This document shows, one piece after another, positions 1 through 10,804 of a DNA stretch of 64,000 nt. The translations under genes were made by a program, and so were the position numbers. The DNA is from Datnioides undecimradiatus (Eukaryota > Chordata > Actinopteri > Lobotiformes > Datnioididae), in NCBI GenBank assembly GCA_008933995.1, contig WARS01000036.1, positions 20,073,285 to 20,137,284 on the forward strand, read 5' to 3'. Position 1 is the first letter of the stretch. Every line of letters begins with the position of its first letter. A model generated the notes under the pieces. It ran no database searches, was not told where the DNA came from, and saw only the letters and a program-made list of their open reading frames with translations.

Positions 1-47
1 ACGGTCACACAGATGAACCTGATGAGGAAGTGATAATAGTACAGTGA
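1..47 (+). CDS. possible C-terminal end of a gene entering from the left edge (partial)
   Basis: Reading in the frame that begins at base 3, the sequence encodes GHTDEPDEEVIIVQ and then stops with TGA at 45-47. The string is acidic and ends in a hydrophobic run, which looks more like a protein C-terminus than random translation. The following bases are mixed, AT-richer DNA that would fit a 3' UTR. Only 14 codons are visible, so chance is a serious alternative. I see no acceptor site inside the window and do not recognise the protein. If real, the exon begins before the window and the gene runs left to right. Confidence 0.25.
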   Translation, partial: GHTDEPDEEVIIVQ

Positions 48-918
48 AGGGAAATCATCACGCGGCTCCTTCTTACACCCCTGCAGCAGCTGAAAGCCAA
101 AGCACACGAGTCTGAGTCAGAGCAGTTTGTGTTTGTTATGAATGAACCAGGATGATGTTCGGCCACCCAGTCATCATCCTGCATACGAGGATGATCTGAA
201 CACGTCGTGATGACGCTGTGCTTCCTTCCCGACCAGGAGCAGTTTCAGGAATGTGGCATTTCGCTCTCCAGGGTTTTCTGACTCGGGTAAATTTGATTTT
301 TGTGTTGTTCCCGTGTTACAGGAAGCTGCAAAGCTCAATGGTTTCTTTTTAATGAATCAGGAATCTTTATTTTGAAAATTTGATGTTTCTGCGTCTTGAC
401 TTCCTCCCCGCCTCGATCTGCTCTGCTCTGTGCTGCTTGACGCATTGTAAATTGATATTTATTTTATTTTTTTAATTAATTTATTACACATTTTAATCAT
501 AGAGGAGCTAAAAAGCCACTTCTGGGACGATTCTGACTCAAGCTGAGACGCTTCCTGTTCAATCACGCGTCCAGAGAGGGGGCGCCCTCCGCTCCAAACA
601 GCCTCGAACGACCGATGTTAAACTTTACAAAGAAAGAAAGTGGATCATATCAGCAGGTTTGAGATGAGCGTTTGCTGTTTCGTGCAATGATACAAGCGTG
701 TCTGCAGGCCTGCTTGACTTAAATAATGAAAATCTCATTTTAATTTCACCTTGGACTAAAGGACGAAGCAGCCGGACTCAGCGGAGAGGCTGAAGCCGGT
801 TCATTTCATCTATTGTTGCTGAACGCGTCCCAATTAACTGACTTATCGTTTAATTAACTTACGGCATCCCTAACATGGCATTCATAGGAACAGACATGTC
901 CTTCTTCAATTCAGCTTT
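48..918. other. non-coding stretch, possibly 3' UTR and downstream flank
   Basis: No sustained protein-like frame is present. The stretch contains a very AT-rich patch at about 450-500 with TTAATTAATTTATTA-type sequence, and a second TTAATTAA-rich patch near 830-865. If the 1-47 stop is real, this would be its 3' UTR or downstream DNA. An AATAAA further on at 2207-2212 is one possible polyadenylation signal, but it cannot be tied to a transcript from sequence alone. Confidence 0.3.
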
Positions 919-944
919 AAAACAAACAAACAAACAAACAAACA
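919..944. repeat. (AAAC)n microsatellite
   Basis: Six near-perfect copies of AAAC/CAAA occur in a row between TTTA and AGCTAG. This is an ordinary tetranucleotide repeat. Confidence 0.9.
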
Positions 945-3169
945 GCTAGTTAAATCACCTCAGCTGTGCGGAGGAGAATGAAACACAGCAACCTGTCACC
1001 CTCCATTGTCCGCTGAGTTTATCTTGTGTGGAGATAATGAAATTAGCTCCACCCCCCCTCCCGCCCCCTCCCACCCCCACCTCCTCCTGCAAATGAACTG
1101 ACCTCCCGTGACCTGGGCAGGGTTTCCCCACAAGACCCCAGAGCCGCGGCCGCCATTGTTCCTTTGTGAGCCGATGGACAATGATGATGTCCCTGCTAAA
1201 ACGCTTTCGGGAAACCGGGCTTCCGATGAGTCGGCGTGTGAGCTGGGGAGCTTTTCGCGATGGGACAGTCTGTGATGACGCATGCTGCATCACGCGGAGC
1301 TGAGCAACGGTTTCCTCCCTCGTGGAGACACTGGAGCTGGCTGCGGTCTTCTTCTTCTTCTTCTGCAGATTTGAGGATGACGGCGGGCATCGCCAGGAGG
1401 GTTGTTGAGGCCTTGCTGCAGGCCTTGGACACACAGTTTTCCTGAAACGACCTATTTCCGCTGCAATTGCGCCTTCCTGTTTCAGACGAAGCGCCGGCGG
1501 TGATTGATGAGGTCAATCTCGCCGTAATGAGCTCGTCAGTTATTTTAAAGTGTCTTGTTAAAAGGCCTCTGTGGCGTCTCCCGGCGGCATGTGTGCTTCC
1601 TGGAGGCCCGGCGGTGCGAGCGCGCTCCCTCGCAGCCCGGCGTGACCTCACTTTCTCTCCTGGGACTCGAGTGCCCACTCATAGCTGCTCTAGTGTAAAG
1701 AGGGGGAGGCGGGGGGGTGAAACGTCCCCGAAGCTCCACTCACTCCCTCCACCCCCACGTCCCCCCAACCCAGATATGATGCGAGTCTATTTAACCTCAC
1801 ACACTTGAGGGAGAATGAGCAGGACGGCCGGAGGGGAGTGAAACGTGTCCTGTGCCGTCCTCACGCCAAAAGCGAAGGAGCCGGGGCTCAGTGAAGGGCT
1901 CTACACATGAATGTGAGCGCCCATCTCTCCCTCTCTCACACGTTTCCCTCCCTGTGGAGTGCAGGCCGACTGTGAGGGAACGCCGCGGCGTCGCTCAACA
2001 CGTCTCTGCCTTTTACAGCCCTCTGAACGGCCATTAAAGTCTCATCAGTTCGTCCCCGCACATGAGGAAGCTTCAGTTCTTGCAGGACGCCCCTCCTCCA
2101 TCGGCTCCAGGCCTCACAGCGCGGAGGGGACGCCGTGATGGGCCGGTCCCACCCGGCTCACTGACGACAGCCTGATACCCGCTGCCGTTAATTATCTGTT
2201 ACAGTGAATAAAGATCGTCAGCTGTGACCGCTCTGCTGCTTTCTTTAATTTGATCATTCGAACACCAGCGGGTCTCTACAGGGCGGAGAGCTAACGAACA
2301 ATTAACAAACTTCAAACTCAGATGAGAAAATGCAGACGACTCTCTGCCTCCGGCTTCTCAAACGTGCAGATGAGCTGAATTTCTGCATTTCAGATCGTTT
2401 ATTTCTGAGTTTTTTGGGGCTGCAAAGAAGCAAATCCGACAACTTCACATCGTGCATCTGTCGCTGTTTGCTGTCATTTAATGAACCGACAGCTTCAGGC
2501 AAGTAAACGAATTAAATCATGTTTGGAAACAAACTAATCATTAGACACCACCCTTAATTATCAATAGGATCAACAGGGAAACATATGAATCTAGTGAATA
2601 TAGTGCACATTAGCTTGCAGGCCCGAGTAACACACGTCCTGCTCTGATAAACTGTGCGATCTCATTTAAACTGCACAGCTACGCGTGAGAATCGTATGAA
2701 CTGTGTGTTTCTGAGCACAATGCCATGTTTCCTGATACAGATTAATGCTGTGGATACGATATCTGCTGTGTAAGCGAACGCGCTGAGGGAACCGAAGCAG
2801 AAATCTATTTTAGGAGACGCAGAGTTTCAACAGGTAGGCAGGAAGGGACAGCGGTTTGCAGATCTTCACTTTGCTCTGCAGCCGCGAGACGTGCTGCAGC
2901 AGACTTTCATTATTTTGCAAAACCTCTTGTTGCAATTACGCCGCTCCGCCGACGCAATCATCCACACACGCACCCTCTGGAGACACCGGCTAGATGTTGG
3001 AAACAGGCTGACTGAGCTGAGCGAGGGCCTGATCAGACGGTCAGAGGTTTACACAGCGCTTAGGGCAAAAAGCAGCAGTTACCCCGAGTCCACAGCCGCT
3101 AAATTCCAGTGCAAACACTTTCCAGCCGAACCGCCGCGGCCTCAGAGGCACACACACGTCCACTGCCTC
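945..3169. other. GC- and CpG-rich non-coding stretch with low-complexity runs
   Basis: Base composition rises around 1030-1680, with C-rich runs near 1050-1085, a NotI-like GCGGCCGC at about 1146-1153 and many CpGs at 1480-1640. Long open frames on both strands here are by-products of GC richness, and their translations are R/S/P/G-rich without domains. One small frame at 1260-1445 is described under findings. An AATAAA occurs on the + strand at 2207-2212, followed by moderately T-rich sequence. Beyond about 2220 the composition becomes ordinary, and I see no gene. Confidence 0.4.
1346..1366 (+). repeat. (TTC)n tract ending in TGCAG
   Basis: Five to six TTC units run directly into TTCTGCAG. 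On the + strand this resembles a polypyrimidine tract with a CAG splice acceptor, but a simple TTC microsatellite produces the same appearance. Confidence 0.7.
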
Positions 3170-3197
3170 CACACACACTCACACACACACACACACC
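3147..3197. repeat. (CA)n microsatellite, interrupted
   Basis: A short CA block, then CCACTGCCTC, then a longer block ending at 3197. It lies in the GC-rich flank upstream of the 5-kb CpG island. Confidence 0.85.
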
Positions 3198-3558
3198 TAC
3201 AGCATCCCCGCGCGGGAGGTGACAGGCGGCTGAATGGCTTCATTGGTACAGTTCAGTGTCTTAGCCCGGCGGGATCGGCCGAGTTCAAGGCATTCTCTGC
3301 TCCCTTTTCAACTTTTCAGTTTACTCAGCAGGAGTGGGCGGTTGTGGTGGAGGACGGTGGTGGTGGGGGGGTGCTCCTCCCCCCCCTGCTCCTCAGAGTC
3401 ACTCAGACTTCACCCTCTTCACCCTCTCCTCCGACCCTCCTCTCTGTCCCTGTACGCTAGACTTCATCGGTATTTGCTTTCAAAAAAAGGGCTGCACCCC
3501 CACCTCCTCCCACCCTCTCCTCCTCCTCCTTCTTGGCCTATACCCCTCCACCCCCCCA

Positions 3559-3598
3559 ACACACACATGCACGCACACACACGCACACACACACACAG
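3559..3598. repeat. (CA)n microsatellite, impure
   Basis: CA dinucleotides with ATGCA and CG interruptions follow a C-rich run. The frame across it is open but low-complexity. Confidence 0.85.
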
Positions 3599-3657
3599 AG
3601 TCACTCCTTTTCCAGTATTTGGTTCATTAAATTTTCTGCGCATTTCCAGAAAATCAG

Positions 3658-3690
3658 CAAAAAAAAAAGAAGAAGAAAAAAAAAAAGGAG
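3658..3690. repeat. A-rich / (AAG)n tract
   Basis: Two poly-A runs are separated by AGAAGAAG and followed by GGAGGAACC. This is simple low-complexity DNA. It could be the remnant of a retroposon poly-A tail, but no element body is recognisable next to it. Confidence 0.7.
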
Positions 3691-3699
3691 GAACCAGAT

Positions 3700-4560
3700 C
3701 AATACAGCGGGGGCCTGCGCACGGAGGCGATGTGTGAAAAACGGGGGCTACCGCGGCAGCACACAGGGGCCGGGCTGCGTGAGATGAAAGTGACATGGCC
3801 ACTATGGGTCTCTGAACGCTGCAGAGCGGAGCCCCCGAGCCGAGGCTGAATGAGCTGAATAGGCTCATCCATTCTTTGCTCCTTTCACTCTCCGTAGGCC
3901 CGAACTGTTGGAACTCTTCATTCCTCACAAAGGCCAAATGCACTAAAACTTTTTCTTGTTTTTTCTCATGCAAATCGCCCCGGCCCCGGCTGGGGTTGTC
4001 ATCATGTGAAGCGGAAAAACACACATGCACGTAGCCTCGCTCCATCGCGGATCACCGAGATTGCTCCTATTTCAGACCTCTTAGTTTTAAAAACCTGTGA
4101 TTTCGAACTCTTCCAGCTCCGCTTCTCATCAGCGAGCGGAGAGGAATCATCCGAGGAGCGTGGCCGTTTGATTTTCAGATAAACAGTGGAAAAAGCCAAA
4201 CGCAGCTCCCCTCTCTGTTAAATGTAGGCCAAAACAACTAACAAACTAAAGCGGGGCCCACATGTCCACACATGAGTTTGGAGATCATTAGCAGCGCCTG
4301 TTACATGGGGGGGGGAAGCCAACAGCAAATATCACTGCTTAAGGGCCCCACAAAGGCGTCAAGTGTTTGTTGACTGCTCAGGCTGCAGAGCAAACAGCAA
4401 ACTTTGAATCTTTCAACAATAAGCACACATCTCCCACAGCCCCGTCACAGCCGTGCAGCAGCGTGTCCGTGCTGCTCCTGCACTCCCCACGCTCTCTGCC
4501 CACTGTTTGTTTCTTTGATTTGCAGCATTAAGAGATTAACAAAGTGCACCAAATGTGAGA
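3700..4560. other. CpG-containing non-coding block upstream of the 5-kb island
   Basis: The composition is mixed with scattered CpGs and no simple repeat except a G run at 4308-4316. An octamer ATGCAAAT (POU-factor type) occurs at 3968-3975, next to a CCCCGGCCCCGGC stretch. Open frames at 3464-4045 and 4002-4199 on the minus strand contain no recognisable domain. The block could hold regulatory sequence; nothing in it is proven. Confidence 0.25.

Positions 4561-4562
<2 letters not shown>

Positions 4563-4595
<33 letters not shown>
4563..4595. repeat. (GT)16 microsatellite
   Basis: A pure GT run of 33 bases preceded by AGAAA and followed by ACTGCATC. Purity suggests it may be polymorphic. Confidence 0.95.
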
Positions 4596-4596
<1 letters not shown>

Positions 4597-5114
4597 CTGC
4601 ATCAGTGCAATGTGTGACACCTGAATTGTTTTTCATTAAATCCCTGCAAAAGGAGTCAAAGCAATGAAAAGTTTGATGTTTGCATTTAAAAGTGGCACTT
4701 TTAGGCGATTTGATGGGATGGTTGCCTCAGATTTAACCAATGAGAGCTTCGCTGTGTGAGACTTGAGGGGAAAACACCACAACAGCCCGTGGTGAACTAT
4801 TAAAAGCCACGGAGAGGGGATTGGCGCCGGGCTTTCTGATCGCATCTCTTCCCATATGGATCAAGTTGCAGGACGAGAATTTTTTGGATTCCTGTGTCAG
4901 ATAAGTTCAAAGTGCAAATGAGATGTGAAGCTGCGCTGAGCCTCATCTGCCGCTGACACGCAAGGCAACAAGGGAAAAAACAGCAGCGGAGAGCAGGAGA
5001 AACACCTTTTAAAACAACCTCAAAGTGCGAATTCAAACGCCGAAAAGACGAATGTGCGGAAGCAAAACGCCAAAGCGAGCCGCCGCTGTCAGCATCACCG
5101 CAGAGTTTCCTTAC

Positions 5115-5300
5115 CTTCGCTGCCGTCTCTTCTCGCTCCGAGGCTCTCCCACTCACTCTTTTTTGTCCGAGGAAAACTTTGCCCGCAGTCTGATTCCCGT
5201 AAACTAGGAACGAGCTGGCACCACCACTGAACGCACGACGCGCAAACGAGCCTCTCCGGACTTGACGCGAAACTCCATGAACCGAGTTAAAGAAAAAGTT
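5115..5300 (-). other. candidate untranslated first exon, minus strand
   Basis: On the minus strand the sequence ends in GACGGCAGCGAAG, followed by GTAAGGAAAC, which is a strong match to the MAG|GTRAGT donor. The exon would end at 5115 with the intron beginning at 5114. The upstream boundary is a guess, since the start of transcription is not visible. The body is GA-rich and CpG-containing like a 5' untranslated region, with no long conserved frame. If real, the transcript runs toward and beyond base 1, overlapping the possible + strand gene end there. Confidence 0.3.
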
Positions 5301-5399
5301 TGGAGACGCTCAAAGTTTGCACGGCGTTGCCCACCGCCGCCCCCTCCGCCTCTCTCTCTCTCTCTGTCCCGGAGAGCGACTCAGAGCGGAGCACAAGTC

Positions 5400-5703
5400 G
5401 AGACCAACTTTTTCTTACAATCCATCTTCTCCGAGAGGTGCGCTCTTGTGCGCGTGCTTTGCGCGCATTTCAGCAAACTAACGCGACGCGTAAAACAAAA
5501 GCGTTTTTCCGCCTGGAGTGCGCGTAAAAGTTTGGGTCTGAGGTCGCTTTGGCTTCACTCGGCAGTTGTAGCAGAGACATGCGGTGGTGTTGAGATCTCC
5601 AGGCTGCTGATCTGTTTTCAATCCGACCCCCCCTCTCCCTCCACCCCCTCCCCTTCGTCCCCCCCTTCACCATCTCCTCCTCTCTCACTCCCCTTGCTCC
5701 CTG
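5400..5703 (+). other. candidate untranslated first exon, plus strand
   Basis: On the + strand the CpG-rich segment leads through a C/T-rich stretch to CTCCCTG|GTGAGTTG, a good donor at 5703/5704. The left boundary is arbitrary. The open frame across it is proline/serine-rich low complexity (SPPSPSP-type), so it is more likely untranslated than coding. It conflicts in direction with the minus-strand donor unless the island fires both ways. The first intron would then occupy the long gene-free stretch to the right. Confidence 0.25.
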
Positions 5704-8700
5704 GTGAGTTGGGCCATTTGCTGCACCAGATGGGCCGGGCTAACTCTATCCAGCAGTTGTAGACAGGGGGGTGGGGGTGGGGGTGAAGTTAGATAAAGTT
5801 TCATTTATTGTTCGATTTTTCACGGCCACTACAGTTTGAGAATGTCAACCGGAGCCAGTTTTGTCCGGGCTCCACGAACCGCACTCAACGCGCACTCACG
5901 CACATTTGCATCAGTTGCACTCGAAGTGCTGCGGGAAGCTTTTGTTGTGACTGCGTTTCATCAACTTTCTTCTTTGCTGTTGGAGGAAAAAAGAGCTCTT
6001 GAAGCCCTGATTGTGTTTTTTTTTCTCTTCAGGGGCAGCGATTCCACGAGTGGGTGGACGGATAATCAAGGCACTCTGAGATCTTGAACAAACCAAACTC
6101 CCATTTAGCAACAAATACACGCAGAGCCTATGGTTAAAGCTTGTTGACGTTAAAAGTAGACAGCAAACAATCTTCATAATTCATGCTTTGTTTATTCCCA
6201 TCCGGGCTTTCTCATCTTCGGTGGAACCTTTTTATTCAGCGGTGCAGGCGGCGGCGGTGATGCGCTGCGGACAAACGGCATTTATTATGTGATTCATGTA
6301 GATTTCACCTAATGTAACCCTGTCCGTGCCGGCGCATCTGAATGCCCGTTCACTGCGGATTTAATTCACTGTTGTTTTGAAGCAAAGTGAAGCAAAGATC
6401 CCTCCTGACCCCCGCACTCTCTGTGTGCAATGTGGAAACTTTAGGATTTTAGTATTTAAAACAGCCCAAATCTGAAAATGAGGCTCTTAAAACGAGGCCT
6501 GGACTCAGTCAGGATCAGATAATAAAGCAGGAACATCCTTATTTTAATCATTTATTGTGATTTTTACGTTAAAATTCTAATAAAGACAGAAGAAAAAGCT
6601 CCATTACATGTGAAAATCCTGCATTTTACTTCAGAAAAAAATATAAAAACGTCTAAATATGAAATTTAAATTTATATGACGTACCACTGATGCAGTGTAA
6701 TGCAACATGGGATTACATGACACACAGTAATACCAAATATAAATAAAAGAAAAACACAAGTCATTGCTGCTGCACGCTGCACGTCTCTGAACCAGAGTAA
6801 AGGACGTTGTTTTATGCAGAAAGACAACATTTAAAATTTTAAAAACGACATATTTGAGATGAGATGCATGTTTAGTTTTACACTTAAAATATGAAGCATT
6901 TAACTTCACTGACAGAGGCAACTTCTTTTGTAAGTTTGCGCATTTGTAGCGTTAAAAGCAGCGGCTTGGATTCAACAGAACGAGACGTTTCACGTGTTTT
7001 ACATCCATTTACATTTTAAATGAATGGATTATTATTATGGGTTATCCTGCGTCATGGCTGCTGCACGTGGAGCTAATTTGAACCACTTTGTACACACACA
7101 CACACACGCTGTAGGCCAGTTCATCACAGTGCCTGGCGTATTATTACCCCATTACATCTTTTGTTTGATAAGTGCAGTCGACATCGTTTCCTCCTGACGT
7201 CTTTCCTCGTAAAGGTTTAAAGGTGAATGAAGTGGAATAATGCAAGAAAAGTAAAAATACCCTTACAGCTGCGCTGAAGAAGGTTTAAATCAGGCTGAGC
7301 TGCACAAACCTCACCCAGGAGCTGCACCTCCCAGCTGCCGGCTCATTCCTGTTCTGAGGTTTCCATGTTGCTCTTTGCACACACACGCACACAAAGAGGT
7401 TTGTTGTTTGTCAGCGAACTCCCGCCTGGGCTTTTACATGTTCTTACAAACATGGGACTCATGTAAACTGTGCACAGATCGGTCCACGGCCCGAGCTCAG
7501 CAGCCCACACTGAAAAGGCAGCGGCGGGGATGAGAAGGGCCCGGCTCACTGAGGGACTGTCGGGCCCGGCTGCTCTCAGGGCTCGAGGTGCTGCCACCTA
7601 TTGTCTCCCTCTGTGCTTGCATCACGCCTGAGTGCCCGCTCTCAAAACAGGCCTGTGCACATGAGCGACCTCTGTGGCTCCGCGCGCCTCTGCGCCAGTG
7701 CACGTCCTCAAAAGAGGGTGAAGGCCAGTGTCAGGCCCGCCGGCCCGACTCTCCCCGCGCCGTCTGGGCCTTAGAAACAGGAATTTTAATGAGCTCGTCA
7801 GGCTTTTCTGATCGGGATAGAAGAATGGAGCTGCAGCACGTTAACAGTGTCACAGAGCTGAGAGGAGACAGGCATGGAGGCCAGAGGAAGAGGAAAAGAG
7901 ATGCCAGTGAGCTGCAGTTTGACAGTGATGTCCGTGATGTCACGGTTTGATCAGATGACCTCACGCATTCCTCTGTGAAAACGCCTGCAGCCGCTGATGA
8001 CGCCGCTCATCACACGTCCAAATGTTTATGAGGTACATGTTGTTTCGATGAGTGGGTGGATGATCCAAAACGAGGTTTAATACGCTGTTGTGGTCAACAC
8101 TTCAGCATCAGCCTGTGTCTCGGTGCCCTGTGGCGTTTCTGCAGAGCGCAGGCTTGCAAACATAAATCTGGACAATGCACAGTTTAAACAGGATGGTGCT
8201 GCTTTCAGTTAGAGATGATAAGAAATCGAGGATGCACACGATGCGTAGTGGTGAGAAACATAAACATAAACAACACAGGTTATGTTTGCTTCGAAGGAAA
8301 CTCCGTGCAGGACCTTTAAAGGGCCGGCTGACCCTGAAGCTAATTAATAAAAGCACAAGATAAATTCATATAAAACTAAAAGAGGAGAATTCTTCTGAGT
8401 GACCACAGATCAGTAAATTAGTTTATTTGAGTCGAGTCCAGTCAGTTTTATTGGTTTAGTGCAGCATCAGGTCCCAAATCCGCCTCAGAGGTCAAACATC
8501 CAGCAGTCTCTGTCTTCAGACTCGATGAAGCAGCTTCAGTCGGAGCTCAGAGCTCAGCCGGAGCACAGACCTGACTTTGTCCTCTTATCTGCTCATCGCA
8601 GGTCTATTCAGCCGGCCTCCCTGTGGCTGCGGCGCTGCAGCGTCTCCTGCAGCTGGTCCCCGCGCTGTTGGCGAGAAGGTTCAGGTGGTTAATTCACATC

Positions 8701-8792
8701 GCTGACTGCCCAGAGCAGAGCTCACAGTGGTGAGGTGAAGAGTAACGATGATAAATTATATTTCTGATGATTTAAAACACAGATCCTGTTTG
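5704..8792. other. non-coding stretch
   Basis: No convincing exon. G-rich runs at about 5766-5785, a short CA run at about 7092-7108 and AT-rich sequence at 6520-6900 are present. An ATTTGCAT octamer lies at 5902-5909. The 7588-7950 frame ends in a basic/acidic tail that looks superficially protein-like, but it has no splice context or recognisable domain and I do not call it. Confidence 0.3.
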
Positions 8793-8845
8793 TTATACTG
8801 CTGTTACTGCTGTATTATACTGCTACTGCAATACTGTAATATACT
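8793..8845. repeat. short TACTGCTG-type direct repeats
   Basis: TATACTGCTG, TTACTGCTG, TATACTGCTAC and AATACTGTAATATAC follow each other with small changes. This looks like a decayed trinucleotide-like tandem array. Confidence 0.55.
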
Positions 8846-10630
8846 TTTTTGGCTCGTAAGCCTCCAGATCAGGAGGTTTTAAATGAAACTGTTCATTTTA
8901 TTGGATTTGCGGAGGCTCAAAGAGGTGAAAGCTGAAATTAGAGGAAGTCTGAAATGATCATTTTTCATCCTCTGACCCCTCAAAAAGACTTTTACCACAA
9001 CTTTGAACAAATACCCTCTTCAGACGCTCGGCCAGTCTTCGTCAGCCTGAATGTGTCAGTTTGTTAGAAAATGCTGCCCTCTAATGATTTTTTGATGTAT
9101 TGCAGCTCGGTTGCAGCTCAAAGCTTCACTCACCATATCTTTGGCCAATATAACAGTATGATGCAGCTACTAGCAGAACAAATATTCAAGTCTTTTACAT
9201 TTAGATTAAGAAAAGAGGTGTTTTTCTCAGTTGATCCTAACTGATGAGCTAAGACTAAGTCTGACTTGCTGTTAAAGAGCTCTACACACTCATCACCCAC
9301 CCACAGAGACCTTTCCACTGATTTTTCCCAGTTAAACTCCTTCTCGGGACTGTTTCCGTGTCTGATCATGGAGCTGGATTACCTTCTGGTTCTGTTGCCG
9401 TGGGAGATGCGGCACCTTTATTAATCTTATTGGTTCATGAGGTTTGGCGACATCGTGTGTTTCCAGCAGCCGCCTTCAGCCTGAGCAGCGATCTAACCAG
9501 CGGGGTTAACTGAAAACACATGGGTGGATGTTTGATTGTGATGGTAAAGACCTTTGGGAGTGACAGCAGGTTTATATATACACACACACTGTGCACTTCG
9601 GTGTACATACACGTAAATACACAAATCCAATGCAGAGGAAAACGGCAGCTGGCTTATGAGCTGCAGTTTTTTAATTAATTCAATGTTAATCTTCAATCAG
9701 CAGATCCACAGACAGTTAATGCAGTCACTTCATATAGTTTATGATTTTGTACTTTTGCATTGGTGTTGAAATGTGTTTCAGTCCCTTATTTATATATAAA
9801 AACATTACTTTACGTTAACAGGCTCTTTAACGCCAAGGTGTTATGGGAACATGAATGTGCACCGTCCCCTTCACTGTCTGATGCATCATCTGCTGTAATG
9901 CATGAAGGCAGGAAGGTGGTGAACTACAGCTGCTACAAATATGAGTAAAAGTCATGCATTCACTGTTTTATTTAAGTGAAAGTATACAGTAGTATCAATG
10001 AATGAAGCCCTAATGCAGGCAAATGTAGCTATGATAATATTATTGATTATTTTGATTGATTGATTTCATGTTATATCCTGCTGCGTAGGTGAGACATTTC
10101 AAAATGCTGAATGCACTCTGACAGATGGCTGTCACGTCTCCGGGGAACATTGTGCCTGTAACTGCAGTTGATGCAGCAGCATGCAGAAACACTGTGAGGT
10201 TCTTTATCGTCATGTGACCTGTTTGTTCTGCAAACAGTCCAACAACCAACAGGTTGTGCGCCCTGATTGCCAGGAGACGTCCCATGATGCACTGAGCTCC
10301 TCTCCCTCTCCTTCCATACAAACTAACTAACTGGCTAACATCTCCTCTGCCCTGTAGTTTTGTGCTTTCCCCTGCAGCTATCGATCTGTGAACACAAGCC
10401 TGCTACGCTGGTTATTATCATTGTTCATGTTACTCCACATCTTCACGTGTCCCTCCTCAGGCACACAGTCGCTGCTTGTGTCTGACAAAACTCAAACTGC
10501 TCCTGGCTACGTGGACTCTCATCGTCCAGGTCTACACATCCTGCTCTACACGTTTGGCCAACGTAGTGGTGTCCCTCACAACCTTCCAGACAAAGACCTG
10601 AATCCCTCCTCACCTCATGGTGCATTATTA
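8846..10630. other. non-coding stretch
   Basis: Composition is ordinary to AT-rich. A short TATATACACACACAC run is present near 9573-9590. No domain-like translation or paired splice sites are evident. Confidence 0.3.
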
Positions 10631-10804
10631 CTTATTTATACACTTATAAATCATCATTCACCACCTGTTTGCACCTGCGTCCTGTTAGACTGGGAGCCTT
10701 TCTTAGCACTTGTCTGGGTTGTTTCCTCACATCTAGAGCTTCGCTTGAGTTGTGATTACTCTGTATGGACACGACGCTGGATGAAAGCATGTGCTACATG
10801 AAAC
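10631..10804 (+). mobile_element. degraded retroposon tail (teleost TGGATAAAAGC-type 3' end)
   Basis: The segment 10771-10804 (CGACGCTGGATGAAAGC, then ATGTGCTACATGAAAC) closely resembles the very common teleost repeat ending, which reads roughly CGTCGCTTTGGATAAAAGC followed by GTCTGCTAAATGA. The preceding TAGCACTTGTCTGGGTTGTTTCC also resembles that family. It appears to be a 5'-truncated old copy in + orientation. The left boundary is approximate. An open frame across it (10388-10801) starts at GTG and is not a gene. The family name is not assigned because I cannot run a repeat-library search. Confidence 0.45.

Larger units (their letters stand above)
5020..5703. promoter_or_regulatory. CpG-rich promoter-like island, possibly bidirectional
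   Basis: This is the most promoter-like part of the window. CpGs are frequent (ACGCACGACGCGC near 5231-5243, GCGCGCATTT at 5461-5470, ACGCGACGCG near 5480-5489). There is a (CT)n/GAGA-type run at 5350-5369 and a C/T-rich stretch at 5626-5700 that is GA-rich on the minus strand. Such mixtures are typical of fish CpG promoters and untranslated first exons. Splice donors on both strands bound it: minus GCGAAG|GTAAGG at 5115/5114 and plus CTG|GTGAGT at 5703/5704. No TATA box is obvious. Which strand is transcribed cannot be decided from sequence alone. Confidence 0.45.

Noticed and set aside
955-1739. Overlapping frames of 95-160 codons on the minus strand and up to 113 codons on the plus strand
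   Set aside because: GC-rich, stop-poor DNA; translations are R/G/S/P-rich in several frames at once with no domain.
3464-4045. 193-codon minus frame, the longest in the window
   Set aside because: It runs through poly-A/T and CA microsatellites (FFFFSSSFFF, VCVCVRVCACMC) and shows no domain.
9073-9087. GCTGCCCTCTAATGA, a 13/15 match to the CTCF core on the minus strand; a similar one at 42590-42604
   Set aside because: Mismatches fall in informative positions; matches this weak are common by chance.
10388-10801. 137-codon plus frame with a signal-peptide-like start (LLRWLLSLFMLLHIF)
   Set aside because: The first codon is GTG, not ATG, and its second half lies in the retroposon tail.
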